Shown here: piece after piece, positions 28,662 through 39,121 of the stretch
Position numbering within the stretch: the stretch's first letter is position 1
Layout: each line of letters starts with the position of its first letter
NCBI RefSeq assembly: GCF_014489845.1
Contig: NZ_JABURY010000014.1
Coordinates: forward strand, 1-59,630
DNA: 59,630 nucleotides
Origin: Frischella japonica
GTDB lineage: Bacteria; Pseudomonadota; Gammaproteobacteria; Enterobacterales; Orbaceae
Direction of reading: 5' to 3'
Notes under the pieces: model-generated
The model's database searches: none
What the model was told of the DNA's origin: nothing
Seen by the model: only the letters and a program-made list of their open reading frames with translations
Translations under genes and position numbers: made by a program

Positions 28662-29753
28662 TTAATTATTTGTCATTAAACGTTGTTTAAATAAAAGGCC
28701 TCTCCAGCCAGTTAATAATTCTGGTTGTTCAGTTATTTCATGATGATGCCATTTAACAAATTGTTCGATTTGCCTCTTAGATACCAATAAATCTAAATTG
28801 AGTCCCGTTTGCATAGATATTTCATTGGCGGCTTGCTTAATCAAATTCGACCATATTTTATAATCTGGATAATCAACTAATCGTTTGATGGGTTCAGCAG
28901 ATTCGCATGTCTGATGTAAAATAGCGAGAATTTTATCACCGAAAAGACGTAATGCTTTACCTTTCATTCCTAAAGAAGATAATTCAGCTAAAGATTTAGG
29001 TTGATAACGCGCTATTTGCCATAATATCTCCTGATGAATAACAAAATTTAATGCTATATCGTGTGTTTTAGCATAATCATAGCGCCAACTGGCTAATTTT
29101 TTTAAATAACCTAATTGAATTGGCCGAAGTTGCCAAGCGTTTTTAATCGATAAGTAAGCATTACTTGGTTGAATGGGTAAATAACGGCGGCGGACAACAT
29201 TTTGACACTCTTCATAAGCAGCATTAAGCCACCCTTTATCAAATAATAATGACTTTAACTTGAGTATTAAAGGATATAAATAAAACACATCATTTGCTGC
29301 ATATTGGCATTGTTTCTTAGTTAAAGGTCGTTGTAGCCAATCCGTTAGGGTTTCGCTTTTATCTAATTTAATAGCTAAATATTTATTGACCAATGTAGCA
29401 TAACCAGTACTCAGTGGGTTATCTAAAAAAGACGCTAATATTTGACTATCCAGTATATTTTCTAATTCAATATTAAAATAATGGCTAAACACTTCAATAT
29501 CTTCACTACAAGCATGAAAATATTTTTCAATCAAATTATTCTTTAATATTTCAATAAAAGGTTGCCAATTTTCTATGTATAAAGGATCAACTATTGCTAA
29601 ATTTTGTCCATCATAAACCTGTAACAGTGCTAAACGCGGATAAAATGTTTTAGTTCGTATAAACTCAGTATCTAATGCTAAGCTATGTGACGTTTGAAGC
29701 TTTGTACATAGTTGTCGTAATGCCAAGTCATTGGATATAAATTGGTAAGACAC
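28662..29753 (-). CDS. rnd: Ribonuclease D
   Basis: A 363-residue 3'-5' exoribonuclease (E. coli 375) involved in tRNA 3' maturation. The DEDD nuclease domain shows LALDTEFIRT (Exo I), FHACSEDIEVF (Exo II) and YAANDVFYLYPL (Exo III with Tyr). The C-terminal HRDC domain follows (KNAWQLRPIQLGYLKKLASW, then SLGMKGKALRLFG). Only 2 bp separate it from the upstream metallophosphoesterase stop, so the two form an operon. Confidence 0.95.
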   Translation of the reverse strand: MSYQFISNDLALRQLCTKLQTSHSLALDTEFIRTKTFYPRLALLQVYDGQNLAIVDPLYIENWQPFIEILKNNLIEKYFHACSEDIEVFSHYFNIELENILDSQILASFLDNPLSTGYATLVNKYLAIKLDKSETLTDWLQRPLTKKQCQYAANDVFYLYPLILKLKSLLFDKGWLNAAYEECQNVVRRRYLPIQPSNAYLSIKNAWQLRPIQLGYLKKLASWRYDYAKTHDIALNFVIHQEILWQIARYQPKSLAELSSLGMKGKALRLFGDKILAILHQTCESAEPIKRLVDYPDYKIWSNLIKQAANEISMQTGLNLDLLVSKRQIEQFVKWHHHEITEQPELLTGWRGLLFKQRLMTNN

Positions 29754-29755
29754 AA

Positions 29756-30916
29756 TTAATCCTTATTTTCTATTTGTTTTTTAAAATGTAATTCAGCAAC
29801 CACGATTTCTGCACGTGTCATTAATCGAATAGGAGGTCCCCATAAACCATAGCCACAAGTCACAATACTGGTAAAACGCTTATTGTCTTTAGGCTGATAA
29901 ATTCCCCAAGGATTTTGATAAACTTCATTGACAACCAATGTCATTGGAAAAATTTGTCCGCCATGAGTATGCCCGGCAAACATAACATCAATACCAAGAT
30001 TTTCGGGTTCAATCAAATCGGCAGGTTGATGATCTAATAAAATAATGGGTTTATCTTCATCGACAAAGTTCATAAGGAATGGCAAATCCATACGATGTTC
30101 TGAAAGATCATCGCGGCCAATGATCGAAATTCCCGTTTGTTCATCATAATAAACATCATCTAATAAAACTTTCATATTTCCATCCTTGAAAGCATTAATA
30201 ACATCTTGAGTGGTATTGTAATGATCACGTTCAATACCATAATGCTCATGATTACCAAAAATAATGAAAGTACCATAAGTCGAATGAATTTGGCGAAAGT
30301 CTTCCGCTAATTTTTTATCTATAAAAGGTTTTACTTTACCATCAAGGGTATCACCGGTAAAAAACACATAATCGGGGTTAAGATCATTAATATGGGAAAC
30401 CATATCTTGAATAAACTTTTTCGAGGTAATTTCATTTAAATGAATATCAGATATCTGGACGATTTTTAAACTTTCAACGTTAGCGGGCTTATCCACATTA
30501 ATATCGTATGTGACAACCCTAGGCTGGCTTGAACAATAGAGTCCAATTAAAAATAAAGAGAAAGAAATGCCGATAAATAGCCCTTGAATGACAATATTCT
30601 TGTTATCAGCTCGCTGGAAAATAAATCGCCGGATAAAACGTATAATATCAATTATTACTATTCCCCAAAAGAAACAAATAATGATAGAAAATAATAGATA
30701 GCCAATTAATGGTAGCCAGTAATCTGATAAATTACTGAAATGTAAACAACCTAAAAACGAGAAGGCACCAATAAAAATAAATAACCAATAAAGTTTTTTT
30801 GCTAAAGTATTAATGTATCCTTCATGATGAATATTAAATAAATTGATTGATCTAAAACCAAGATATAGTGCAACCAAAAAACTGCCTAAAACATCAAATA
30901 TTAAATTCCAATCCAT
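29756..30916 (-). CDS. Membrane-anchored metallophosphoesterase (YaeI/YkuE-like)
   Basis: A 386-residue protein with about four transmembrane segments in the first 130 residues, followed by a calcineurin-type phosphoesterase domain. Metal ligands are in VQISDIHLNE, FFTGDTLDG, GNHEHYG and AGHTHGGQ. Family members with this layout include enzymes acting on UDP-linked lipid precursors or phospholipids, but the substrate cannot be read from the sequence. It is the first gene of an operon with rnd and is divergent from cmoA. Confidence 0.88.
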   Translation of the reverse strand: MDWNLIFDVLGSFLVALYLGFRSINLFNIHHEGYINTLAKKLYWLFIFIGAFSFLGCLHFSNLSDYWLPLIGYLLFSIIICFFWGIVIIDIIRFIRRFIFQRADNKNIVIQGLFIGISFSLFLIGLYCSSQPRVVTYDINVDKPANVESLKIVQISDIHLNEITSKKFIQDMVSHINDLNPDYVFFTGDTLDGKVKPFIDKKLAEDFRQIHSTYGTFIIFGNHEHYGIERDHYNTTQDVINAFKDGNMKVLLDDVYYDEQTGISIIGRDDLSEHRMDLPFLMNFVDEDKPIILLDHQPADLIEPENLGIDVMFAGHTHGGQIFPMTLVVNEVYQNPWGIYQPKDNKRFTSIVTCGYGLWGPPIRLMTRAEIVVAELHFKKQIENKD

Positions 30917-30976
30917 AAAAATTACATCTATTACCCAAGAATAGTGTTATCATAACAGAATTTTATAAGCAGTTAA

Positions 30977-31720
<744 letters not shown>

Positions 31721-31850
31721 CCTTAACTGTACTAATAACCGTGAAGTTAGATAGCTTCAATTAACTAAAGTATTTATATCAATAGTAAAAATCAAAGTTT
31801 TTAACAAAGCAACGAATTTTTAACCTAAATAAATTAAAGTGAATAAACAA

Positions 31851-32819
31851 ATGATTGATTTTGGTAATTTTTATCAGATTATTGCAAAAAACCATCTTGC
31901 CCCTTGGCTTGAAACCTTACCGGCTCAATTAGCTCATTGGCAAAGACAAAACATGGATCATCGATTTCATCAATGGCTTCGTTGCATTGAACATTTACCT
32001 AATCTCACACCTGAACATGTCGATTTATTGCACAGCGTAACGGCAAAAAATCGCATCCCCCTTTCGGAAGGAGAGCAAAAAAGAATAATTCATCTATTGA
32101 TGTCCTTATCACCCTGGCGTAAAGGTCCTTTCTCACTTTATGATATTCACCTCGATGCAGAATGGCGTTCCGATTGGAAATGGCAACGACTTATTCCCTT
32201 TATTAGTAGTCTTGCTAATAAAACAGTATTAGATGTAGGATGTAATAGTGGTTATCATTTATGGCGGATGATCGGTGCTGGTGCCAAATTAGCAGTTGGT
32301 ATTGACCCAATGCCATTGTTCTTGTGTCAATTTGAAGCTATCCGTAAATTATTAGGTAATGACCAACGCGCCCACTTTATTCCTCTAGGTATTGAAGACA
32401 TGCCGAAATTAGCTGCATTTGATACTGTGTTTTCTATGGGGGTTTTATACCATCGCCGGTCACCATTAGATCACCTGTATCAATTAAAAGAGCAACTTAA
32501 AGTTAATGGTGAACTAATTCTTGAAACGTTAGTCATTGATGGTGCAGAAAATCAAGTATTAATGCCGAGTGAACGCTATGCTCAAATGCGAAATGTCTAT
32601 TTTATTCCATCAATTCCAACAATGAAAATTTGGTTAGCAAAATGTGGCTTTCACAATATTAAGATCGTTGATGTTTCAGTCACTAGTTTAGAAGAACAGC
32701 GAAAAACAGATTGGATGACATCGGATTCGTTAGCTGACTTTTTAAATCCTATCGATAATACTAAAACTATTGAAGGTTATCCTGCACCTATGCGTGCGGT
32801 ATTTACTGCTGTAAAGTAA
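31851..32819 (+). CDS. cmoB: tRNA U34 carboxymethyltransferase CmoB
   Basis: A 322-residue CmoB (E. coli 323), transferring a carboxymethyl group to 5-hydroxyuridine at the tRNA wobble position to give cmo5U. I chose the ATG at 31851 because [16 protein letters not shown] aligns with the E. coli N-terminus. A GTG at 31839 would add MNKQ and cannot be excluded. Visible motifs are [53 protein letters not shown] and [14 protein letters not shown]. It functions with cmoA just upstream. Confidence 0.96.
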   Translation: MIDFGNFYQIIAKNHLAPWLETLPAQLAHWQRQNMDHRFHQWLRCIEHLPNLTPEHVDLLHSVTAKNRIPLSEGEQKRIIHLLMSLSPWRKGPFSLYDIHLDAEWRSDWKWQRLIPFISSLANKTVLDVGCNSGYHLWRMIGAGAKLAVGIDPMPLFLCQFEAIRKLLGNDQRAHFIPLGIEDMPKLAAFDTVFSMGVLYHRRSPLDHLYQLKEQLKVNGELILETLVIDGAENQVLMPSERYAQMRNVYFIPSIPTMKIWLAKCGFHNIKIVDVSVTSLEEQRKTDWMTSDSLADFLNPIDNTKTIEGYPAPMRAVFTAVK

Positions 32820-32984
32820 TTTTTTATTTTATAAAAAGTGAATATAATTTATACTAACGCTAAATCGGTTAGTTAAATTTCATTAAATCGATATTAATAA
32901 AAAACTTAATATGTTAAGTATATGTTAAGTTTTAACTTTATAAATCCAAATTAAAAAAAATTTTATTGATGATCAGGAAATATA

Positions 32985-35900
32985 ATGGATACCATACGAT
33001 TCATTTTGCGTCTGCCATACCTTTTACTTCACATTATTTTAGAAGCTTGCTTATATTTTTTATATTTTTTATTATTAATCTTGAAAGGAATGTTATGGTT
33101 CTTCAGCCCGATAATTGGTCAAATTGACTGGTCCATTCCCAAATGGTATCCCCGTTCAAAAGTTGTTTACCAAACGACCATTCAAACTATAAGCAAACAT
33201 AGTACCCTAATAGGAAGCGTTATTTATCTGAGTATTGTGGCGTATGTAAGTGGTAATTATGCATATCATTGGTATTTAAATAGACCAAAACCGATCGAGC
33301 CGGCTCCAATCATTATCAATACGTATGGTGTAGATTTTACTAAACCAACCGAGAGCGGTATTATTATCGACCAAAACCCTTATTATAATTCTTTAAAAAT
33401 CCATTTTACAGGTAATAAACGCTCACCTGCTCCAATTGACAAAATTGGTAAACAAATAACTGAAGGTATCCAAATTACCCCTGAAATCAAGGGTACATGG
33501 AAGTGGAATGATCCTAGAACTATCTCTTTCACACCTGAAACAACATGGAATATAGCTGAAAAATATACCGTGACAATGGATGCTTCAAAGTTATTGGATG
33601 CCAATAATTTAATCGCTAAAAATAAAGAATCTTTTACATTCACAACAAAAGAATTTATTTTAAATATAAAGAACAAGGAATTTTATCAAAATCCAGTTGA
33701 TGCAACTGAAAAATTAGGCATTTTTGAAGTTCATTTTTCGCATCCTGTTGATAAAAAATCATTTGAAAATAATCTCAAGTTAGCGCTTTATGAAACAACT
33801 GAAGATAAAAACAATACCAGAAAATTCATAAAAAATGTTCATTTAACTACAACTTATAATTCAACTAATACCATCGCTTATATTAAAAGTGAACCTTTGG
33901 AATTTGCGGAAAGAGATCAATATTTAATCCTCGATATTACAAAAGGTATAACAAGTAGCTTAGGCGGAAACCTAACAGAATCAGATAGATGGGATCATAT
34001 CCTAATCCCTAATAAATATCATCTTCATATTAATTCAGCCGAAGTTTCATTAGTCGAAATATCGCAAAACGAAATACGCCAAATATTGACGATAAAAACT
34101 AACTATAATATTAAAGCTAATGACTTACAAAAAGCGATAAAAGTATGGCAATTACCGCTTGCTAATTTCAAATATAGTGAAGAATACTATGATAAAATAG
34201 ATGGTAAGTATAAAACAAAATTCCTTGTTGGAAAAAATACCTTAAATAAATCAAAAATATTACCAACAAAATATGTTGAGACCGGCGATACCAGAACTTA
34301 TCAAAATCAATTTAGCTTTGAAATCAATGGTGAACAATCACAGCAACTCTATATTACCATCGATCCTTCTTTAATCTCCGAAGGTGGCTATGCCTTTAAA
34401 GAGGGCTATAAAAAAATCTTGCGTATAAAACGGTATCCGCAAATTGTCAATTTTGCATCTGCTGGATCTTTATTAAGTTTATCAGGAGAGAAAAAAATCC
34501 CGGTTGTTACTCGTAATACTAAAAAATTAAAGTTAGAACTTAAGCGAGTCATTCCTTCACAATTACAACATTTAGTTTCGGATAATGTTAATGAATTTAG
34601 TCAAATGCGTTTTGATTATTTAAATACTGATAATTTCGTTGAAAAATACGCTATTGAGAAAGAAATCAAAGGTAATCCACAATCTATCAAATATACTGAC
34701 TTTGATCTAACACCTTATCTTAAAAAGGATATTGCAAATGATAGTGCTATACGTGGCATTTTCTTATTAAATCTTTATGCTGACAATCCTGATAATAATG
34801 GTAAGTACGCTTATTATGATTCGCGCTTTATTATCGTGACCGATTTAGGAATCATTAATAAAAAATCACTTGATCAATCCTATGATCTGTTTGTGCAATC
34901 TATCAGTAATGGAGATCCAATTGAAAATGCTAAAGTTTCGCTGTTGGGTGCTAATGGTATTGAAATTACTGCTCAACAAACGGATAGTACTGGACATGTC
35001 CATTTTGCTCCTTTGTCAGAATATTACAAAGGAATTAAACCGCTATTATTTTTAATTGAAAAAGATGGTGACATGTCATTCTTACCAATATCTAAGGGGT
35101 ATAGAGGCTACGATAGACAACTCAATTATTCAAGATTTGATGTTGGTGGAGAATATGAAACACTGGATCGTGGTGAACTTCGCGCACATCTTTTCTCTGA
35201 CCGAGGTATTTATCGACCAGGTGATACATTTCACATCGGTACCATAATTAAGGCCGATGATTGGAATAAATCATTAAAAGGTATTCGCTTAGAAGCGGAT
35301 ATTTATGATCCTAAAAATAATCTTTTAACAACGAAAAAAATAAAACTCGATGAATATGGATTCAATGAAATTTCATACAAAACAGAAGATAATTCACCTA
35401 CAGGTAACTGGAATATATATCTTTATTTGAGTAAGCCTAACCACGAAGACGATCGTACTTATTTAGGTTCAACATCCGTCATCATTCGTGAATTTGAACC
35501 TGATAAAACAGCAGTTAAAGTACAAATTACGCCACGAAGTGAAAAAGGATGGATTAAACAATCTGAACTTAAAGCACAAATTACGGCAAATAATCTTTTT
35601 GGAACACCAGCGCAAGACCGATTAGTTGAAAGTAACTTACATTTATATCCAACTAAATTTTATTTTAAACAATACCTTGATTATGATTTCTTTAGGTATG
35701 GTAACAATCAAAGTGATTTCAAAGTTGATCTCGAAGATACCTATACCAATGAAGAAGGCAAAGCTACGGTAAACTTAAATGTTGAAAATTTTGATGGTCA
35801 ATATGAAGCACGTTTCTTAGCTGACGTTTTTGAGCCTAACAGTGGTCGAAGTGTCGCGGCAACAGATACTATTTTAATTTCTTCTGCAGATTATCTCGTT

Positions 35901-38900
35901 GGCGGTAAAGCTGATGGTATATTAGATTATATTAAACGTGATACTAAACGTTTATTAAATCTGATCGCTATTAATCCAGAACTTGAAAAAATTAGATTAG
36001 ATAATTTAAAACTGATTACTTTAGAGAAAAAATATCTCTCTGTTTTGGTAAAACAACCATCTGGAGTCTTTAAATATGAATCAGAACGAAAAAATGTAGT
36101 CATTTCAGAAACACCTTTTGAAATAAACGACAAAGGAACCACGTATCAGATTCCAACTGATACACCAGGTAACTTTATTTTACAGATAAAAAATAACCAC
36201 GATGAAATTGTCTATCAAGTTGATTACTCTATCGCAGGCACGGGCAATGTTACGCGTTCTTTGGATCGTAATGCAGAACTTGCATTAAAGATTGATGCGA
36301 CCAAATATAAACCTGGTGATGAAATAGAAGTGTCAATTACCGCACCTTATACAGGCAGTGGTATCATCACTATTGAACGCGATAAAGTTTATGCATGGAA
36401 ATGGTTCAAAACAGATACGACCAGTTCCATACAAAAAATTACTTTACCAAAAGAAGTGGAAGGCAACGCTTACATTAATGTACAATTTGTTCGGGATCCT
36501 AATTCAGAAGAAATCTTTATGAGCCCATTAAGTTATGGGGTCGTTCCATTCACAATAACGAACGATAAATTTACCGAAAAAGTGACTTTAGTTGCTCCTG
36601 AACAGGTTAAACCTGGTGAGACAATTCCTATCACCGTTACAACAAATAGTATGCAACGAGTCGTTGTATTTGCAGTTGATGAAGGTATTTTACAAGTTGC
36701 GGGCTATCAATTAAAGAATCCACTGAAAAGCTTCATCCGTAAAAAAACACTATCTGTTAGAACAGATCAAATTTTAGATCTGATTTTGCCGGAATATAAT
36801 CGTTTGTTAAAATTATCCGCCCCAGGTGGTGATGATATGCTTAAGGAGGACCAAGATATGTTAAATGGTCATTTAAATCCATTCAAGCGTAAAACAGATG
36901 AACCGGTAGTTTATTGGTCAGGAATCATAGATGTTGAAGACCAAAAGAATCTCTCTTACAAAATACCAGAACATTTTAGTGGTAAAATACGCATTATGGC
37001 TGTTACTGTCGGTAAAAATACCATCGGAACGGCACAAACTAGTACCACTGTTCGTAATGATTTTGTATTAAGTCCAAATATACCTTATTTTGTTACACCT
37101 AATGATGAATTTGAAATCAGTTTAATGGTAGCAAATAACTTAACCGAAATAGGAAATGAAGAAATTCCAATTAAAGTTAAACTCGCTACAACACCACATT
37201 TAATGGTCGTAGACGAACCAAGCAAGACGATCAAACTTGCATCGATGAAAGAAGGTACTTTAACTTACCGTCTAAAAGCGACTGATATTCTTGGTAGTGG
37301 TGATTTGCAATTTACTGCAACGTATAAAGATAAAATAATATCGAGACAAGTAAGTACTTCAGTACGACCTATCAATCCTTATCGTTTAAAAACAATAATG
37401 GGTCGTATGGATGGCAAAACACAGACAATTAACGAGATACGCCAAATGTATCCAGAGTTTGCTGAACAAGATGCGGCCGTTTCTTACTCACCGATGATTT
37501 TAGTTAAAGGTCTTACTGATTATCTGGACAATTATGAATACTATTGCTCAGAACAAATTGTCAGTCGTTCCTTACCATTATTAATTGGTAATAAGCACCC
37601 TGAATTTAACTTGGTCACCGACAAAACATTACCTTTTAATGGGGTACTACAAAAACTGCAAAGCCGTCAAAATAGCGAAGGCGCTATTGGTTTATGGTAT
37701 GCCACCTATAACGTTGATCCATATATAACGCTATATACGGTTAATTTTTTACTTGAGGCAAAGGAAGCGGGATTAGTATTACCAAAAGATTTACTCACAA
37801 AAGCTAATGAATATACCAAAAGAGTGGCTGAGGGAAGTTTGACTGGTCGCTATAATCTACGATTACGTGCTTATGCTATTTATTTGTTAACCAGACAAAA
37901 TATCATTACGACAAATTACATTGCTTCAATTATGGAAGATCTCAAAAACAATAAGAATCAATGGTGGGAAACTGATATTACTGCTTTATATTTAGCATCG
38001 TCTTATAAAATGCTAAAAATGGATAAGCAAGCGGATAAAATATTATCGCCCGTTTGGAAACAACTAGACAAAGCTTATAATAAAGCCTGGTGGACAAATA
38101 ATTTTTATGATCCATTAGTAATGGATACAGGTAAAATTTACTTGATTGCTAAACATTTTAATGAAAAAGTAAAAGATATACCTGCTCAAGCGCTTGAAAA
38201 TATTGCCTTAATGTTGAATCAAGAACGTTATACAACCCATTCAGCAGCAATGACAATGTTAGCTTTAGACAGCTACATATCATCAATCAAGGAACTTGAC
38301 TTAAAAGAAGATGATCTCACGATTACTAGTACCATACAATCAAATGAAAATGAGCGTAAAAATGTAACGATCGCAAAATTGAAAAAATTGTTAGCTAAAA
38401 GTAAATTTAGTGATGAATCATCGGCTATCAGTTTCCATAATATGCAAAATTTACCAGCTTGGTATCTGTTATCGCAAAAGGGTTATGATCGCACTGTTCA
38501 ACAAGAGCCGATAACTAAAGGTCTCGAAGTTTATCGAGAATACACCGATAAAGATGGTAAAGAAATAAGCACGGTTAAATTAGGTGATATTATTAATGTT
38601 ACTGTAAGAATCCGTTCATTATCCAAAGAAGGACAAACGAATATTGCCATTGTCGATCTACTACCAGCTGGTTTTGAAGTTGTACAACAAAATGCCTTAA
38701 ATCGTTCACCTAACAATAGTGAGAACGATGAAGACAGCGAAGAGGAATATGATGACTATGATGGTGAACAATGGATTTCACCTATCGCAACAGGTAACTA
38801 TACTTGGTATCCAGATTACACTGATGTGCGGGAAGATCGTGTGATTATTTATGGTTCCACCGCTAGCGATAATTTACAAACCTTCAAATATCAGATTAAA

Positions 38901-39014
38901 GCCACCAATATCGGCGAATATGCAATTCCACCAGCCTATGGTGAAGCAATGTATGATCGCGATATTCAAGCTGTATCAAAAGGTGGTAGTAAAATTACTG
39001 TTGAAACACGTTAA
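32985..39014 (+). CDS. Large membrane-anchored alpha-2-macroglobulin
   Basis: A 2009-residue bacterial alpha-2-macroglobulin, a periplasmic protease trap. The thioester motif is present as Cys1521 in YYCSEQ (CxEQ), so it is the thioester-forming type (as YfhM), not the YfaS type. The A2M bait-proximal region (QRVVVFAVDEGILQV, then VYWSGIIDVED) and the alpha-alpha toroid thioester domain follow in order. Unlike E. coli YfhM (1653 residues, lipoprotein), it has no lipobox. The N-terminus instead has hydrophobic stretches at residues about 8-40 and 74-97, which should anchor it in the inner membrane. An acidic patch (NSENDEDSEEEYDDYDGEQ) lies near the C-terminus. PbpC follows 107 bp downstream, the usual partner. 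Confidence 0.93.
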   Translation: MDTIRFILRLPYLLLHIILEACLYFLYFLLLILKGMLWFFSPIIGQIDWSIPKWYPRSKVVYQTTIQTISKHSTLIGSVIYLSIVAYVSGNYAYHWYLNRPKPIEPAPIIINTYGVDFTKPTESGIIIDQNPYYNSLKIHFTGNKRSPAPIDKIGKQITEGIQITPEIKGTWKWNDPRTISFTPETTWNIAEKYTVTMDASKLLDANNLIAKNKESFTFTTKEFILNIKNKEFYQNPVDATEKLGIFEVHFSHPVDKKSFENNLKLALYETTEDKNNTRKFIKNVHLTTTYNSTNTIAYIKSEPLEFAERDQYLILDITKGITSSLGGNLTESDRWDHILIPNKYHLHINSAEVSLVEISQNEIRQILTIKTNYNIKANDLQKAIKVWQLPLANFKYSEEYYDKIDGKYKTKFLVGKNTLNKSKILPTKYVETGDTRTYQNQFSFEINGEQSQQLYITIDPSLISEGGYAFKEGYKKILRIKRYPQIVNFASAGSLLSLSGEKKIPVVTRNTKKLKLELKRVIPSQLQHLVSDNVNEFSQMRFDYLNTDNFVEKYAIEKEIKGNPQSIKYTDFDLTPYLKKDIANDSAIRGIFLLNLYADNPDNNGKYAYYDSRFIIVTDLGIINKKSLDQSYDLFVQSISNGDPIENAKVSLLGANGIEITAQQTDSTGHVHFAPLSEYYKGIKPLLFLIEKDGDMSFLPISKGYRGYDRQLNYSRFDVGGEYETLDRGELRAHLFSDRGIYRPGDTFHIGTIIKADDWNKSLKGIRLEADIYDPKNNLLTTKKIKLDEYGFNEISYKTEDNSPTGNWNIYLYLSKPNHEDDRTYLGSTSVIIREFEPDKTAVKVQITPRSEKGWIKQSELKAQITANNLFGTPAQDRLVESNLHLYPTKFYFKQYLDYDFFRYGNNQSDFKVDLEDTYTNEEGKATVNLNVENFDGQYEARFLADVFEPNSGRSVAATDTILISSADYLVGGKADGILDYIKRDTKRLLNLIAINPELEKIRLDNLKLITLEKKYLSVLVKQPSGVFKYESERKNVVISETPFEINDKGTTYQIPTDTPGNFILQIKNNHDEIVYQVDYSIAGTGNVTRSLDRNAELALKIDATKYKPGDEIEVSITAPYTGSGIITIERDKVYAWKWFKTDTTSSIQKITLPKEVEGNAYINVQFVRDPNSEEIFMSPLSYGVVPFTITNDKFTEKVTLVAPEQVKPGETIPITVTTNSMQRVVVFAVDEGILQVAGYQLKNPLKSFIRKKTLSVRTDQILDLILPEYNRLLKLSAPGGDDMLKEDQDMLNGHLNPFKRKTDEPVVYWSGIIDVEDQKNLSYKIPEHFSGKIRIMAVTVGKNTIGTAQTSTTVRNDFVLSPNIPYFVTPNDEFEISLMVANNLTEIGNEEIPIKVKLATTPHLMVVDEPSKTIKLASMKEGTLTYRLKATDILGSGDLQFTATYKDKIISRQVSTSVRPINPYRLKTIMGRMDGKTQTINEIRQMYPEFAEQDAAVSYSPMILVKGLTDYLDNYEYYCSEQIVSRSLPLLIGNKHPEFNLVTDKTLPFNGVLQKLQSRQNSEGAIGLWYATYNVDPYITLYTVNFLLEAKEAGLVLPKDLLTKANEYTKRVAEGSLTGRYNLRLRAYAIYLLTRQNIITTNYIASIMEDLKNNKNQWWETDITALYLASSYKMLKMDKQADKILSPVWKQLDKAYNKAWWTNNFYDPLVMDTGKIYLIAKHFNEKVKDIPAQALENIALMLNQERYTTHSAAMTMLALDSYISSIKELDLKEDDLTITSTIQSNENERKNVTIAKLKKLLAKSKFSDESSAISFHNMQNLPAWYLLSQKGYDRTVQQEPITKGLEVYREYTDKDGKEISTVKLGDIINVTVRIRSLSKEGQTNIAIVDLLPAGFEVVQQNALNRSPNNSENDEDSEEEYDDYDGEQWISPIATGNYTWYPDYTDVREDRVIIYGSTASDNLQTFKYQIKATNIGEYAIPPAYGEAMYDRDIQAVSKGGSKITVETR

Positions 39015-39121
39015 TCCACCTTTTGTTAAGTGGGTACAATTTTATAATTGTACCCCTTTTCTAAATCGTTCACGTATTATGATAATAATAACCTATTATT
39101 CAATATAATAATCTGTATAAC

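Noticed and set aside
32870-32945. Repeated TTAAGT/ACTTAA words upstream of the alpha-2-macroglobulin gene
   Set aside because: Short, AT-rich and imperfect; expected by chance in this composition.
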